From: Rhizobiaceae bacterium CPCC 101076
GTDB taxonomy: Bacteria > Pseudomonadota > Alphaproteobacteria > Rhizobiales > Methylopilaceae
Length of the DNA: 64,000 nt
Direction: 5' to 3'
Assembly (NCBI GenBank): GCA_003347645.1
Contig: QDFX01000019.1
Span: forward strand, 1 to 64,000
A program made the translations under genes and the position numbers. Positions 8,697 to 18,838 of the stretch are shown here, piece by piece. The notes under the pieces were generated by a model. The model was not told where the DNA came from. It ran no database searches and saw nothing but the letters and a program-made list of their open reading frames with translations. Within the stretch, counting starts at the first letter, position 1, and each line of letters begins with the position of its first letter.

Positions 8697-11444
8697 ATGG
8701 ACGCCTCGGTTCACACATCCCATCCCGGCCAGGACCACAAGGTCACGCCGATGATGGAGCAGTACATCGAGATCAAGACCGCCAATCCGGACTGCCTGCT
8801 GTTCTACCGGATGGGCGACTTCTACGAGCTGTTCTTCGAGGACGCGGAGCAGGCAAGCCGCGCGCTCGGCATCATGCTGACCAAGCGCGGCAAGCATCAG
8901 GGCGAGGACATCCCGATGTGCGGCGTGCCGGTCGAGCGCGCAGACGATTATCTCCAGCGGCTGATCGCGAAGGGCTTCCGCGTCGCCGTCTGCGAGCAGA
9001 TCGAGGATCCCGCCGAGGCGAAGAAGCGCGGCGGCAAATCCGTTGTGAAGCGCGATGTCGTCCGTCTCGTCACACCAGGTACGCTGACCGAAGACGCACT
9101 CCTCGATCCACGCCGCTCCAACCGGCTGATTGCGCTGTCCCGCGTGCCGACCGGCGAGGACACCGCGCGGATCGGCATCGCCACCGTCGATATCTCGACC
9201 GGCGCCTTCATCGTCGAGGAAACCAGCCCGTCCAATCTCGCGACCGACATCGCCCGTCTCGATCCGGCTGAGATCGTCGTACCGGAAGCCATGCTGGACG
9301 ACGAGCTTCTCGAAGCCATCATCCGCGGCGCGCGCGTCCCGATCGCGCCGGTCGCACGCGACATCACCGACGGCGCCACCGCCGAACGACGCCTGACCGA
9401 GGCTTTCGGCGTCACGACCTCGGCTGGCTTCGGCCAGTTGAGCCGGGCCGAACTCGCGGCTGGCGCGACCGCCGTCAGCTATATCGTCCGCACCCAGCGC
9501 GGCGCCCGGCCGCCGCTTTCGCCGCCGAAGCAGACCGGTCGCGACGACGTCCTCCACATCGATGGCGCGACCCGTGCAAGCCTCGAACTCACCCGCACCC
9601 TTGGCGGCGACCGCGCCGGCAGTCTGCTCCATGCCATCGACCGCACGGTCACCCCCGCCGGGGGCCGCCTGCTCGCCGACCGGCTGGCAAGCCCGCTGAC
9701 CAGGCCCGGCTCCATCACCCAACGCCTCGACAGCGTCAGCCTCCTGGTCGAGGACGCACGCCTGCGCCGCGATCTCCGCGCGCTCCTCAAGGCGACGCCC
9801 GACCTCGTCCGCGCCGCGCAACGCCTCGCCTTCCGGCGCGGCGGCCCGCGCGACCTCGCTTGCGTCCGCGATGCATTGATCGCCGGGCGCGACGTGTCGA
9901 CCGTGCTCGCGGGCCGCGACCTTCCCGCCGAGCTTGGTGCGATCCGCGAAAGCCTCGGCGCGCCCGATCCCAAAATCCTCGCCGCACTCGGCGACGCATT
10001 GGCCGAGACATTGCCGCTCCGCACCTCGGATGGCGGCTTTGTTCGGTCCGGCTATGATCCGGATCTCGACGCAGCGCGCGAGCTTCGCGACGAGTCTCGC
10101 AAGGTGATCGCCCAGCTCCAGACCCGCTATGCCGACGAGACCGGTCAGAGAACCCTCCGGGTCAAGCACACCAATTTCCTCGGCTTCTTCGTCGAGGTCC
10201 CGGCCCCCACCGGTGAAATCCTGCGCACGCCCCCATGGAACGCGACCTTCGTCCATCGCCAGACGCTGCAGGGCGCGATGCGGTTCTCGACGGTCGAGCT
10301 CTCCGACCTCGAACAGCGCATCGCCGCCGCCGGAGATCGCGCGCTGGCGATCGAAAGCGCGATCTTCGAGCGGCTGTCCCAAATCGTCATCGAGGCCGGT
10401 GACCCGCTGAAGGACCTATCGGACGCACTCGCCGCGCTCGATGTCGCCTCTGCTCTCGCGGAGCTTGCGGCCGACCGCTCCTATGTCCGGCCCGAAGTCG
10501 ACCTCTCGCTCGATTTCACCATCGAGGGTGGCCGACATCCCGTGGTCGAACAGGCGCTCAACGGCGCGCCCTTCATTGCCAATGGCTGCGATCTCACGCC
10601 GTCCGCAAGCGCCGAGAATGGCCGGATTTGCATGATCACCGGTCCGAACATGGGCGGTAAGTCGACCTATCTCCGGCAGAACGCGTTGATCGCGATCCTC
10701 GCCCAGATTGGCAGTTTCGTACCGGCGAGTTCCGCCAGGATCGGCGTCGTCGACCGCCTGTTCAGCCGCGTCGGTGCGGCCGACGATCTCGCGCGCGGCC
10801 GTTCGACCTTCATGGTCGAGATGGTCGAGACGGCCGCGATCCTCAATCAGGCCGGCGAGCGCTCGCTCGTCATTCTCGACGAGATCGGTCGCGGCACCTC
10901 GACCTTCGACGGCCTGTCGATCGCCTCCGCGACCGTGGAGCACCTGCACAATTCGAACGGCTGCCGCGCACTCTTCGCGACCCATTTCCACGAGCTAACG
11001 GAATTGTCGAAGCGCCTGCCACGCCTGTTCAACGCGACGATGCGCGTGGCCGAATGGAAGGGCGACGTCGTGCTATTGCACGAAGTCGTGCCGGGCGTTG
11101 CCGACCGCTCCTACGGAATCCAGGTCGCCAAGCTCGCCGGCCTGCCGGCTTCGGTCGTCGAGCGGGCCAAGACCGTGCTGGCCGAGCTTGAAAGCGCCGA
11201 CCGCACAGGCAAGCGGGGAAAACCTGTCAGCGATCTGCCGCTGTTCTCCATCGCCGCCGCCGCACCTCCGCCGTCCGCACCGGAGCCAGAGTCAGATCCA
11301 TCTCTGGACGCCCTGGATGGGATCGACCCCGACGATCTCACCCCGCGCGCGGCGCTGGAGGCGCTCTATCGCCTAAAGGCTCTCCGCAAGAGTGCATCGC
11401 GGGAGTTTCCGCGAGATGCGCGGGCGTCTAAGAAGGACAGATGA
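8697..11444 (+). CDS. mutS: DNA mismatch repair protein MutS
   Basis: Mismatch recognition ATPase. The mismatch-reading Phe-x-Glu is at 42-44 (GDFYELF), Walker [10 protein letters not shown] at 649-657 and Walker B Asp728-Glu729 followed by [10 protein letters not shown]. At 915 residues it is slightly longer than E. coli MutS, mostly from a short N-terminal lead and a Pro/Ser/Asp-rich linker near 830-870 before the C-terminal helical tail. Its stop codon overlaps the glnD start (ATGA at 11441), so the two are translationally coupled, an arrangement seen in other Rhizobiales. Confidence 0.98.
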   Translation: MDASVHTSHPGQDHKVTPMMEQYIEIKTANPDCLLFYRMGDFYELFFEDAEQASRALGIMLTKRGKHQGEDIPMCGVPVERADDYLQRLIAKGFRVAVCEQIEDPAEAKKRGGKSVVKRDVVRLVTPGTLTEDALLDPRRSNRLIALSRVPTGEDTARIGIATVDISTGAFIVEETSPSNLATDIARLDPAEIVVPEAMLDDELLEAIIRGARVPIAPVARDITDGATAERRLTEAFGVTTSAGFGQLSRAELAAGATAVSYIVRTQRGARPPLSPPKQTGRDDVLHIDGATRASLELTRTLGGDRAGSLLHAIDRTVTPAGGRLLADRLASPLTRPGSITQRLDSVSLLVEDARLRRDLRALLKATPDLVRAAQRLAFRRGGPRDLACVRDALIAGRDVSTVLAGRDLPAELGAIRESLGAPDPKILAALGDALAETLPLRTSDGGFVRSGYDPDLDAARELRDESRKVIAQLQTRYADETGQRTLRVKHTNFLGFFVEVPAPTGEILRTPPWNATFVHRQTLQGAMRFSTVELSDLEQRIAAAGDRALAIESAIFERLSQIVIEAGDPLKDLSDALAALDVASALAELAADRSYVRPEVDLSLDFTIEGGRHPVVEQALNGAPFIANGCDLTPSASAENGRICMITGPNMGGKSTYLRQNALIAILAQIGSFVPASSARIGVVDRLFSRVGAADDLARGRSTFMVEMVETAAILNQAGERSLVILDEIGRGTSTFDGLSIASATVEHLHNSNGCRALFATHFHELTELSKRLPRLFNATMRVAEWKGDVVLLHEVVPGVADRSYGIQVAKLAGLPASVVERAKTVLAELESADRTGKRGKPVSDLPLFSIAAAAPPPSAPEPESDPSLDALDGIDPDDLTPRAALEALYRLKALRKSASREFPRDARASKKDR

Positions 11445-14227
11445 ACGTCTCTTTTCGCGCGCTCGAACCGCAAGGCATCCCGGTCACGATCGACCGCGCT
11501 TCGCTCGATGCCGAACTCGATCGTCTGGCGACGGAATTCAAGGGCGATCTCCAGGGCCGCGACGTGGCGGTCAAGACCCTGCTGAAAGCCGCTCTCGCGC
11601 ACGGCCGCAATGCCGCGCGCGAACGGCTCGACAAGAACAATGATGGGCGGATCTGCGCGCAGGACATCTCGAACCAGATGGACGAGGTGATCCGGGCGCT
11701 GCATCGCTATGTCCTGACCCACATCCACCCTCCGGTGGCCAACCCGGCGCCCAGCGAGCGGCTGGAAGTCATCGCGGTCGGCGGCTACGGCCGCGGAATG
11801 CTGGCACCAGGCTCGGACATCGACCTCCTCTTCCTGTTCCCGAACAAACCGACCCCTTGGGGCGACGCCGTCATCGAGGCGATGCTCTATGTGCTCTGGG
11901 ACCTCGGCCTGAAGATCGGCCATGCCGCGCGTGGCCTGGACGAATGTATCAAGCTTGCGCGGGCAGACATCACGATCCGCACGGCCATCCTTGAGGCACG
12001 CCGGATCTGCGGCGACGAAGGCCTGGCGGATATGCTCGCGCATCGCTTCGACAAGGAGGTCGCCCACGGCACCGCGCTCGAATTCGTGACAGCCAAGCTG
12101 GCCGAGCGCGACGAGCGCTACAAGCGCACGGATACGTCGCGCTATGTCGTCGAACCGAACGTCAAGGAAGGCAAAGGTGGCCTCCGCGACCTCCACACGC
12201 TCTTCTGGATCGCCAAATACGTCTACGGCGTCCGCGACGTTTCCGACCTCGTCGAGGCCAGCCTCTTCACCCGGGAAGAGTTGAAGACTTTCATCAAGGC
12301 AGAAGACTTCCTCTGGGCGGTCCGCTGCCACCTGCACTTCGTGACCAACCGCGCCGAGGACCGGCTTAGCTTCGAATACCAGCCTGAGATCGCCGCCAAG
12401 CTCGGCTACCAAGTCCATCCGGGCCAGCAGGCGGTCGAGCGCTTCATGAAGCACTATTTCCTTGTCGCGAAGGATGTCGGCGATCTCACCGCCATCGTCT
12501 GTGCTGCCATGGAGCAGCGCCACGCAAAGCGTCCGCCGAAGCTCGACCGACTGTTCAGCCGCTGGTCGCGCTCGCGCCGCCGCGCCCTTCCGAAGACGCC
12601 CGATTTCCGCATCGAGAACGAGCGGCTGACCGTCGTCGACGATCACGTCTTCGTCCGCGATCCGGTCAATCTGATCCGGTTTTTCCAGGTCGCCGATCGC
12701 GAGGACGTCGCGCTGCATCCCGACGCGATGCATCTCATCACGCGCTCGTTGAAACTGATCGATCGCGACCTCCGGGATAACGCCGAGGCCAACCGCCTCT
12801 TCCTCGAGATCCTGACCTCGCGCAACGCGCCTGAAACAGTGCTACGCCGCATGAACGAGACCGGCGTGCTCGGCCGCTTCATCCCCGACTTCGGCAAGGT
12901 CGTGGCGATGATGCAGTTCAACATGTATCACCACTATACGGTGGACGAGCACTTGATCCGCTCGGTCGGCATCCTAGCGGAAATGGATGCGGGGACGCTG
13001 AAGGACGAGCACCCGCTTTCCGCCGAAGTATTGCCGACGATCGCCCAGCGCACGGCGCTTTATGTCGCGACCTTGCTCCACGACGTCGCGAAGGGCCGGC
13101 CGGAAGATCATTCGATCGCGGGCGCGAAGATCATGCGCCGCCTCGGGCCCCGCCTCGGACTCTCGGCCGCAGACACAGAAACGGCGTCATGGTTGATCGA
13201 GCATCACCTCCTGATGTCGAACACCGCGCAGTCGCGCGACATTTCCGATCGCAAGACGATCGAGGCCTTTGCCGCGACGGTGCAGACGCTGGAGCGGCTG
13301 AAAATGCTGCTCGTGCTCACAGTCAGCGACGTCAAGGCCGTCGGTCCCGGCGTCTGGAACGGTTGGAAGGGCCAGCTCTTCCGGACGCTCTACTGGGAGA
13401 CCGAGCTCGTTCTTACCGGCGGCCATTCGGCGGCGGACCGCAACGATCGTGTCCGCATGGCCAAACAGGAGACGCGTGACGCGCTGTCGGCGGATTGGAA
13501 AGAGAGCGAGATCGACTCCTATCTGGGCCGCCATTACGCACCTTATTGGCTCAAGGTCGATCCGGAACGCCGTGTCGCCCATGCCCGTTTCCTTCAACAG
13601 GCTGAGAACGAAGACAAGAGCGTCGCGACCATGTTCACCAGCGACGCTTTCCGGGGCGTCACTGAAATCACGGTGCTGGCGCAGGACCATCCTCGCCTTC
13701 TGGCGGTCATCGCCGGCGCCTGCGCGGCGACCGGGGCGAACATCGTCGACGCCTATATCAACACCACGACCGACGGCCTCGCCCTCGACTCGATCTTCAT
13801 CGATCGGGCCTATGACGAGAACGAGGATGAGAACCGACGTGCACAACGCGTGGCCACCACGATCGAACGTGCACTCCGCGGCGAGCTGTGGCTGACCGAT
13901 GCCATGCAGAAGAAGGCGGAGCAGCGGAGCCGCCGGACCAAGGCCTTCGATATCGAGCCGCAGATCGTCGTCACCAATGACTGGTCGGACCGCTATACGG
14001 TGATCGAGATTTCCGGCCTCGACCGGCCGGGTCTCCTCTACGACCTGACCTCGACGGTCTCCCAGCTCAATCTCAACATCGCCTCGGCGCATGTGGTGAC
14101 GTTCGGCGAGAAGGCGGTCGACACGTTCTATGTGACCGATCTCACCGGCTACAAGATCACGAGCGAGGTCAGGCAGGCCACGATCCGGCGCGAATTGCTG
14201 GCCGTCTTCGATCCGGCGAACGGCTAG
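11441..14227 (+). CDS. glnD: Bifunctional PII uridylyltransferase/uridylyl-removing enzyme
   Basis: Glutamine sensor that adds UMP to PII proteins when glutamine is low and removes it when high. Domains in 928 residues: nucleotidyltransferase with GGYGRG at 114-119 and GSDID at 124-128, a central domain, the HD hydrolase with His547-Asp548 (LLHDVAKG), and two C-terminal ACT domains (about 735-820 and 845-925) that bind glutamine. All catalytic motifs look intact. It is coupled to mutS by a four-base overlap and ends tail-to-tail with the GNAT gene, overlapping by four bases. Confidence 0.97.
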   Translation: MNVSFRALEPQGIPVTIDRASLDAELDRLATEFKGDLQGRDVAVKTLLKAALAHGRNAARERLDKNNDGRICAQDISNQMDEVIRALHRYVLTHIHPPVANPAPSERLEVIAVGGYGRGMLAPGSDIDLLFLFPNKPTPWGDAVIEAMLYVLWDLGLKIGHAARGLDECIKLARADITIRTAILEARRICGDEGLADMLAHRFDKEVAHGTALEFVTAKLAERDERYKRTDTSRYVVEPNVKEGKGGLRDLHTLFWIAKYVYGVRDVSDLVEASLFTREELKTFIKAEDFLWAVRCHLHFVTNRAEDRLSFEYQPEIAAKLGYQVHPGQQAVERFMKHYFLVAKDVGDLTAIVCAAMEQRHAKRPPKLDRLFSRWSRSRRRALPKTPDFRIENERLTVVDDHVFVRDPVNLIRFFQVADREDVALHPDAMHLITRSLKLIDRDLRDNAEANRLFLEILTSRNAPETVLRRMNETGVLGRFIPDFGKVVAMMQFNMYHHYTVDEHLIRSVGILAEMDAGTLKDEHPLSAEVLPTIAQRTALYVATLLHDVAKGRPEDHSIAGAKIMRRLGPRLGLSAADTETASWLIEHHLLMSNTAQSRDISDRKTIEAFAATVQTLERLKMLLVLTVSDVKAVGPGVWNGWKGQLFRTLYWETELVLTGGHSAADRNDRVRMAKQETRDALSADWKESEIDSYLGRHYAPYWLKVDPERRVAHARFLQQAENEDKSVATMFTSDAFRGVTEITVLAQDHPRLLAVIAGACAATGANIVDAYINTTTDGLALDSIFIDRAYDENEDENRRAQRVATTIERALRGELWLTDAMQKKAEQRSRRTKAFDIEPQIVVTNDWSDRYTVIEISGLDRPGLLYDLTSTVSQLNLNIASAHVVTFGEKAVDTFYVTDLTGYKITSEVRQATIRRELLAVFDPANG

Positions 14228-14718
14228 TTCAGCTCGATCTGCATGAAGACGAGATCGAGAAGGCGGCCGAACTTCCGGCCGACCTTGTCGAGCTTTCCGG
14301 TCGTCCTGAATCCGAAAGCCTCGTGCAGCGCGATCGAGGCCTTGTTCTCCGAATCGATCGCTGCGACCATCACGTCCTTGCCGATACCGCGCGCCGCCTC
14401 CATCAAGGCGACGAGCAAGGCCTTTCCGACACCGCGGCGACGGGCATTGGGGCCGATATAGAGCGAATGCTCGACCGTTCCGCGAAAGCCTTCGAACGCC
14501 CGGAAATCGCCGAAGCTGCCATAACCCAGCACCTCGCCGTTTTCGGCCGCAACAAGGATCGGATATCCCTGTCGGCGTCGCATCTCGAACCAGGCCTGCC
14601 GATCCTCCAGGGTCGATACGTGATCGACCCAGATCGCGCTCGAGTTCTCGATGGCATCATTGTAGATCGCGAGGATGGTCGGAAGGTCGGCCTCGGTCGC
14701 CGCGCGGATCTCTACCAT
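14224..14718 (-). CDS. GNAT N-acetyltransferase, phosphinothricin acetyltransferase-like
   Basis: Cytosolic acetyl-CoA-dependent N-acetyltransferase of 164 residues. It opens with the PAT-type pattern IRAATEADLPTILAIYNDAI and carries the acetyl-CoA loop RRRGVGKAL in the middle plus the ASIALHEAFGFRTTGKLDKVG end that marks this subfamily. Substrates of such enzymes range from phosphinothricin to methionine sulfoximine or other amino acid analogues; the sequence does not tell which. Convergent with glnD; 11 bases separate its start from the TAXI gene stop, so the two may be co-transcribed. Confidence 0.85.
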   Translation of the reverse strand: MVEIRAATEADLPTILAIYNDAIENSSAIWVDHVSTLEDRQAWFEMRRRQGYPILVAAENGEVLGYGSFGDFRAFEGFRGTVEHSLYIGPNARRRGVGKALLVALMEAARGIGKDVMVAAIDSENKASIALHEAFGFRTTGKLDKVGRKFGRLLDLVFMQIELN

Positions 14719-14729
14719 ATGACTGCCAC

Positions 14730-15755
14730 TCAGCCTCTCGGTAGAAGCCCCACCTCGCGGTAGAACCGCTCGGCGCCCGGGTGAAGTGGGAGGCCGAGCC
14801 CGCTCGGCGCCGTCTCCGGCCGGATCATCTTTCCCTTTGCGTGGCCATTGTCGAGCAGCTTGCGGGTGTTGTTGTTCCAGAGCGCCCTGGTCACGGCATA
14901 AATCAGATCGTCCGGCTGCGTTTCGCTGGTCACCAGCAACGCGTTGACGCTCAGCGTCTTGGCTTCGTATCCGACCCCCGCATAGGTTCCCGCCGCGATC
15001 TTGTCCCGCGCGAAATATATGTGCTCCCGCAACACCTTCTCCGCCTCAGGCCCGTCGAGCGGCACGAGGTCGATGCCGACCGAAGAGGACAGTTCGGCGA
15101 TCGCCGTCACCGGGGAGCCGCCAATGAAGAAGAAGGCGTCAAGGCTACCGGCGCGGAGCTGCGCCCCGGCGACATCGGGCTTCATGTAGCTGATGTTGAA
15201 ATCCTTCTCGGTGACGCCGTAGGCCTGCAGAACGATGCGGGCATCGATCAGACTGCCAGACCCGGGCTCATCGAGCGCGACGCGCTTGCCCTTGAGATCG
15301 CGGACATTGGCAATGCCCGCACCACGGCGTGCCACGACGTGGAAGGTCTCCGGGTAGAGATTAGCGATCGCCCGCAATTCGGTGACGCGCGGCTTGCCCT
15401 CGAAGACGCCCGTCCCTTCATGAGCCCAGTGCGCGACATCGGACTGCGTCAGTCCGGCCTCGATCTCGCCCTTCTGGATGCCTTCGATGTTGGCGACGGA
15501 GCCGTTCGTCGCCAGCGCGACGGCGACCAGACCCGGCACGCCGCAGGAGCCGCCGTCATGGCACGGCCGGCTGCCCGGCGGATTGGAAATGGCATTGGCG
15601 ATCAGTCCGCCAATCGGGAAATAGGTGCCCGCCGTCCCGCCGGTGCCGATACGGAAGAACTTCATCGCCTGGGCATGGACGTCGAATGCGGCACCGATCG
15701 CAATCGCGACGATCAGCGCAAGGGCGGCATTGCGGGTCCAGGCGAGATTGATCAT
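14730..15755 (-). CDS. TAXI family TRAP transporter solute-binding protein
   Basis: Predicted periplasmic receptor of 341 residues. The ATG at 15755 is preceded by GAGAGGA and begins a Sec signal peptide (hydrophobic 9-22, cleavage near the Ala-rich VHAQA). The mature start RIGTGGTAGTYFPIGG is the TAXI family hallmark. No TRAP membrane subunit (DctQ/DctM fusion) is encoded next to it, so it is an orphan receptor here or pairs with a transporter elsewhere. A CHDGGSC pair of cysteines near residues 63-69 could form a disulfide. The ligand is unknown. Confidence 0.88.
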   Translation of the reverse strand: MINLAWTRNAALALIVAIAIGAAFDVHAQAMKFFRIGTGGTAGTYFPIGGLIANAISNPPGSRPCHDGGSCGVPGLVAVALATNGSVANIEGIQKGEIEAGLTQSDVAHWAHEGTGVFEGKPRVTELRAIANLYPETFHVVARRGAGIANVRDLKGKRVALDEPGSGSLIDARIVLQAYGVTEKDFNISYMKPDVAGAQLRAGSLDAFFFIGGSPVTAIAELSSSVGIDLVPLDGPEAEKVLREHIYFARDKIAAGTYAGVGYEAKTLSVNALLVTSETQPDDLIYAVTRALWNNNTRKLLDNGHAKGKMIRPETAPSGLGLPLHPGAERFYREVGLLPRG

Positions 15756-15853
15756 GTTCCTCTCTAAGGTTCCGTCATGCACTCATTGCATGAGGAAAAA
15801 GCGGAAACAATGAGCCGATTGATCTGGAACAAGAGGCGTCGCCGGTTATCCCA

Positions 15854-16939
15854 ATGACCGATCGATCGAATTCGTCCGAGGGCCGTTTCGGCCTGCCGCA
15901 ACTCAACGAACGCTCCCGCGAAATCTTCCGGCAGATCGTCGACGGCTATCTGGCGACCGGCGAGCCCGTGGGCTCACGCAATGTGTCGCGCATCCTGTCG
16001 ACTCCGCTATCGCCCGCCTCGGTCCGCAACGTGATGTCGGATCTCGAAAGCCTCGGCCTCATCCACGCGCCGCATACAAGCGCGGGGCGGCTGCCGACGG
16101 AAGTCGGGCTACGCTTCTTCGTCGATGCGATGCTGGAGATCGGCGAGGTCTCGGAGGAGGAGCGCCGGACGATCGACGCCAAGGTCGCGGGAGCCGGAAT
16201 CGGCCGGTCGATGGACGATGTCCTGGGACAGGCCTCGGCCCTGCTGTCCGGCCTGTCGCGTGGCGCGGGCGTCGTGCTGGCGTCCAAACAGAACGCCCGG
16301 CTCAAGCACATAGAATTCGTGCAACTCGAACCCCGGCGTGGCCTGGTGGTACTCGTCGGCGAGGACGGTTCGGTCGAGAACCGGATCCTACCGCTGCCCG
16401 TGGGGCTGCCAGCCTCGGCACTGGTCGAGGCAACGAATTTCCTGAACGCGCGCATAGCGGGCCGCACGCTCGACGAGACGCGCGCCGAGATCGAAGCCGC
16501 ACGTCAAGCCGCGATGCAGGAACTCGACGCCCTGACGGTCGACCTCATAGAGCAGGGACTGGCGAGCTGGGTTTCTGGCGAGGACGCCGAAAGACGGCTC
16601 ATCGTCCGCGGACAGGCCAATCTTCTGGAGAATCTGAAGGCTCTCGACGATCTGGAGCGCGTTCGCACCCTGATCGACGACCTCGAAAGCAAAAAGGAAG
16701 TCAGCGAACTCCTCGGCCGCGCCGAGAATGCCGATGGCGTGCGCATCTTCATCGGCTCGGAGAACAAGCTGTTCTCGCTTTCCGGCTCGTCGATGGTAGC
16801 GGCCCCCTTCCGCGATGCGCGCCAGAACATCATCGGCGTGCTCGGCGTCATCGGCCCGACGCGCTTGAACTACGCGCGCGTCGTGCCGATGGTCGACTAC
16901 ACTGCGAAAGTGGTGGGAAAGCTGTTGGGAGAGGGGTGA
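15854..16939 (+). CDS. hrcA: Heat-inducible transcription repressor HrcA
   Basis: Repressor that binds CIRCE operators at groESL and related chaperone genes and is itself folded by GroEL. It has 361 residues, with a winged-helix N-terminus ([20 protein letters not shown], then [10 protein letters not shown]) followed by the HrcA-specific GAF-like domain ending in [17 protein letters not shown]. No CIRCE palindrome (TTAGCACTC with its complement) is present in the 98 bases upstream, so autoregulation through a standard CIRCE is not evident. It converges on the DUF1150-hsp20 pair, giving a small heat-shock locus. Confidence 0.95.
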   Translation: MTDRSNSSEGRFGLPQLNERSREIFRQIVDGYLATGEPVGSRNVSRILSTPLSPASVRNVMSDLESLGLIHAPHTSAGRLPTEVGLRFFVDAMLEIGEVSEEERRTIDAKVAGAGIGRSMDDVLGQASALLSGLSRGAGVVLASKQNARLKHIEFVQLEPRRGLVVLVGEDGSVENRILPLPVGLPASALVEATNFLNARIAGRTLDETRAEIEAARQAAMQELDALTVDLIEQGLASWVSGEDAERRLIVRGQANLLENLKALDDLERVRTLIDDLESKKEVSELLGRAENADGVRIFIGSENKLFSLSGSSMVAAPFRDARQNIIGVLGVIGPTRLNYARVVPMVDYTAKVVGKLLGEG

Positions 16940-16942
16940 GCC

Positions 16943-17218
16943 TTAGTGGAGGCTCACCGTTTCGAGTTCCTGTTCCCAGGCATTGGCGACCGCTGCTTCC
17001 TTGCTGTCGGCAAGGAGGATCGGAGTGCCGTCCGCGCCCAGAAGCGCGAAGAGTTCGACGCCCGGCTGCAGGTCGGGGGCCTGCGGGAACAGGCGGTTGA
17101 TCTCGTCGGACTGCATGCTCTTCACATAGGCGAGACGGCCGCCGCCAAGGCCCTTCAACTGCGCCGCAGTGATGAACGGTTCGGTGTGATTGGTGTTGTC
17201 CGCATTCATGTCACTCAT
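16943..17218 (-). CDS. DUF1150 family protein
   Basis: Small protein of 91 residues of the DUF1150 family, which is mainly alphaproteobacterial and typically encoded directly after a small heat-shock protein. The recognisable segment runs from LKGLGGGRLAYVK to the end. Function is unknown. Its ATG at 17218 lies inside the last codons of the hsp20 gene (8-base overlap), so it is translationally coupled to it and probably co-induced by heat. Confidence 0.85.
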   Translation of the reverse strand: MSDMNADNTNHTEPFITAAQLKGLGGGRLAYVKSMQSDEINRLFPQAPDLQPGVELFALLGADGTPILLADSKEAAVANAWEQELETVSLH

Positions 17219-17657
17219 CCTCCGCCCGGCTATGAGAACGGGCTACAATGTCGATTTTCCGCACGAGCCGTTCCGGCTGCGGCCGGATGAGGTCGATCGT
17301 CAGAAGACCGTTTGCGAGATCCGCAGCGAGAACGTCCATGCCCTCGGCCAAAACGAACACCCGCTGGAACTGCCGCGCGGCGATGCCGCGATGCAGAAAG
17401 ACGCGTCCTTCTTCCTCAGTCTGCCGCCCGCGAATCACGAGCTGGCCTTCCTCGAGGGTCACTGACAATTGCTCGGCCGTGAAGCCTGCAACCGCCAATG
17501 TGATCCGGAGACGGTCCGGAGCGCCCGCATCCGCGGCGAGCCTTTCCACATTGTAGGGCGGATAACCGTCGCCGCCTTTGCTCAGACGATCGAGCGTTCG
17601 CTCGATCTGATCGAAGCCCAGAAGAAGCGGGCTCGACAAAGGGGACAGACGAGTCAT
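17211..17657 (-). CDS. Hsp20/alpha-crystallin family small heat-shock protein (IbpA-like)
   Basis: ATP-independent holdase chaperone that keeps unfolding proteins soluble during heat stress. It has 148 residues, with the alpha-crystallin domain starting about residue 36 (YPPYNVER), an IbpA-type N-terminus (PLLLGFDQIERTLD) and the GIAARQFQRVFVL region. The C-terminal I-x-I type tail is weak (KIDIVARS). First gene of an hsp20-DUF1150 operon. Upstream lie a near-consensus RpoH promoter and a ROSE-like leader that hides the ribosome-binding site, so both transcription and translation should respond to heat. Confidence 0.93.
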   Translation of the reverse strand: MTRLSPLSSPLLLGFDQIERTLDRLSKGGDGYPPYNVERLAADAGAPDRLRITLAVAGFTAEQLSVTLEEGQLVIRGRQTEEEGRVFLHRGIAARQFQRVFVLAEGMDVLAADLANGLLTIDLIRPQPERLVRKIDIVARSHSRAEDE

Positions 17658-17659
17658 TC

Positions 17660-17713
17660 AAAGCCCTCGCTGGAAGCGACTTTGCGATGCGAGACCCAGA
17701 ATTGGCATCTCAC
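17660..17713 (-). ncRNA. ROSE-like RNA thermometer in the hsp20 5' leader
   Basis: Two hairpins can form in the leader RNA. The distal one (17689-17713) pairs GTGAGA and CC with GG and TCTCGC. The proximal one (17660-17683) pairs AAAG and TCGCT with AGCGA and CTTT around a three-base loop. The Shine-Dalgarno GAGGG (17664-17668, six bases from the ATG) sits in this stem with unpaired Gs. A U(U/C)GCU stretch pairing with the SD, with bulged G, just before a small-heat-shock start codon is the ROSE signature. ROSE leaders are well known on rhizobial hsp20 genes. The fold was done by eye. Confidence 0.6.
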
Positions 17714-17721
17714 GAACCGTT

Positions 17722-17750
17722 AAATGGTGGGCTTTGCGGCACGGCGCAAG
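17722..17750 (-). promoter_or_regulatory. Predicted RpoH (sigma-32) promoter for hsp20
   Basis: On the minus strand, CTTGCG (17750-17745) and CACCATTT (17729-17722) are separated by 15 bases. The -10 matches the heat-shock consensus CCCCATNT at seven of eight positions and the -35 keeps the CTTG core. Transcription would start near 17714, giving a leader of about 57 bases that coincides with the ROSE-like fold. Confidence 0.65.
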
Positions 17751-17927
17751 ACGCTAACCGACCGCACTGTTTCCGAAGAATTTTTCGCGGAGCCGCATCG
17801 GTTTCGCTATCCGGCGCGTTCAACGCAGGCAAGAATGTGATCACGAACCTGTGATGGGTTTGATTCGCTCCGGGATGCGTATCTCGGCTGGCGGCTTGTG
17901 GTCTCCAACCTCGCTGGGAGATTGAGA

Positions 17928-18716
17928 GTGGCCGAATTGAGTTTTCGTCAGAAGGAAATCGTCTCGCTGGCCCGTTTGCAGGGCCGGGTCGGAGTGGACG
18001 ATCTCGCGCTTCGCTTCGATGTCACGCCGCAGACCATCCGCAAGGACCTGAACGAACTCTGCGACATGCGCCTGCTGTCGCGAATCCACGGCGGCGCGAT
18101 GATCTCGTCCGGCGTCGAGAACCTCGGCTATGAAGCCCGGCGACAGATCGCGGCACGCGAGAAGCGCGCCATCGGCGAAGCCGCCGCGAAACTCATTCCG
18201 AACAATTCTTCGCTGTTTCTGAATATCGGCACGACGACCGAAGAGGTCGCCCGCGCTTTGGTGAATCACGAAGGACTCCTCGTGATCACCAATAATCTGA
18301 ACATTGCGACGCTTCTTTACCCCAATCCGAAAATCGAAGTGATCGTTGCCGGCGGCCCGGTCCGACGTTCGGATGGCGGTGTCATCGGCGGCGCTGCTGT
18401 CGACTTCATCAAACAGTTCAAGGTCGATTTCGCGGTCATCGGTACCTCGGCGATCGACGACGAAGGAGCCTTGCTCGACTACGACTTCCGCGAGGTTCGC
18501 GTCAGCCAGGCGATCATCGGAAACTCCCGCAAGGTCATCCTCGTGACCGACCGCTTCAAGTTCGAGCGCTCCGCGCCCATCCGCGTCGCGCACATCTCGC
18601 AGGTGAATATGTTCGTCACCGACTGGATGTCCTCGGAGAAGGTCCGCGGCCTCTGCCGCGAGCACAATGTCGAGGTCGTCGAGACGGTCGGCTCGCCGCC
18701 TGAGACCGAACAATAG
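17928..18716 (+). CDS. glpR: DeoR/GlpR family transcriptional repressor of the glycerol operon
   Basis: DeoR-family repressor, probably responding to glycerol-3-phosphate. N-terminal helix-turn-helix (RQKEIVSLARLQGRVGVDDL, then TPQTIRKDLNELC) and a C-terminal sugar-phosphate-sensing domain (LFLNIGTTTEEVARAL, then the AGGPVRRSDGG and GTSAIDDEG loops). I chose GTG at 17928 because GGGAG lies seven bases before it; this gives 262 residues beginning VAELSFRQKE, as in relatives. An in-frame GTG at 17898 is less likely. It precedes glpD, with TTTCG repeats between them as probable operator. Confidence 0.92.
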   Translation: MAELSFRQKEIVSLARLQGRVGVDDLALRFDVTPQTIRKDLNELCDMRLLSRIHGGAMISSGVENLGYEARRQIAAREKRAIGEAAAKLIPNNSSLFLNIGTTTEEVARALVNHEGLLVITNNLNIATLLYPNPKIEVIVAGGPVRRSDGGVIGGAAVDFIKQFKVDFAVIGTSAIDDEGALLDYDFREVRVSQAIIGNSRKVILVTDRFKFERSAPIRVAHISQVNMFVTDWMSSEKVRGLCREHNVEVVETVGSPPETEQ

Positions 18717-18727
18717 CGAAGCATCAC

Positions 18728-18752
18728 TTTCGTTTTTATTTTCGTTTTTTCG
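18728..18752 (+). promoter_or_regulatory. Probable GlpR/DeoR operator (TTTCG direct repeats)
   Basis: Three TTTCG units at 18728-18732, 18740-18744 and 18748-18752 lie in a T-rich, GC-poor island between glpR and glpD, roughly 90 bases before the glpD start. Tandem TTTCG repeats are a usual operator form for DeoR-family repressors of the rhizobia. The low GC of this patch stands out from its surroundings and probably also holds the glpD promoter. Confidence 0.55.
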
Positions 18753-18838
18753 CTATTGCGCGCACTAAAAGGTTCGTTTAGCGTCATTCCTTAAGCGCGG
18801 TCGCGAAGAAGCCGTGCGACGATGAAGGGACGGACAGC

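Noticed and set aside
8415-10382. Open frame of 655 codons on the minus strand inside mutS
   Set aside because: Antisense shadow of a high-GC gene; the plus-strand MutS has all family motifs and the minus translation has no recognisable domain.
15756-15853. CIRCE operator or sigma-32 promoter upstream of hrcA
   Set aside because: Checked by eye; only a weak TGCACTCATTGCATGAG-like symmetry, which does not match the CIRCE consensus, and no CTTG/CCCCAT pair.
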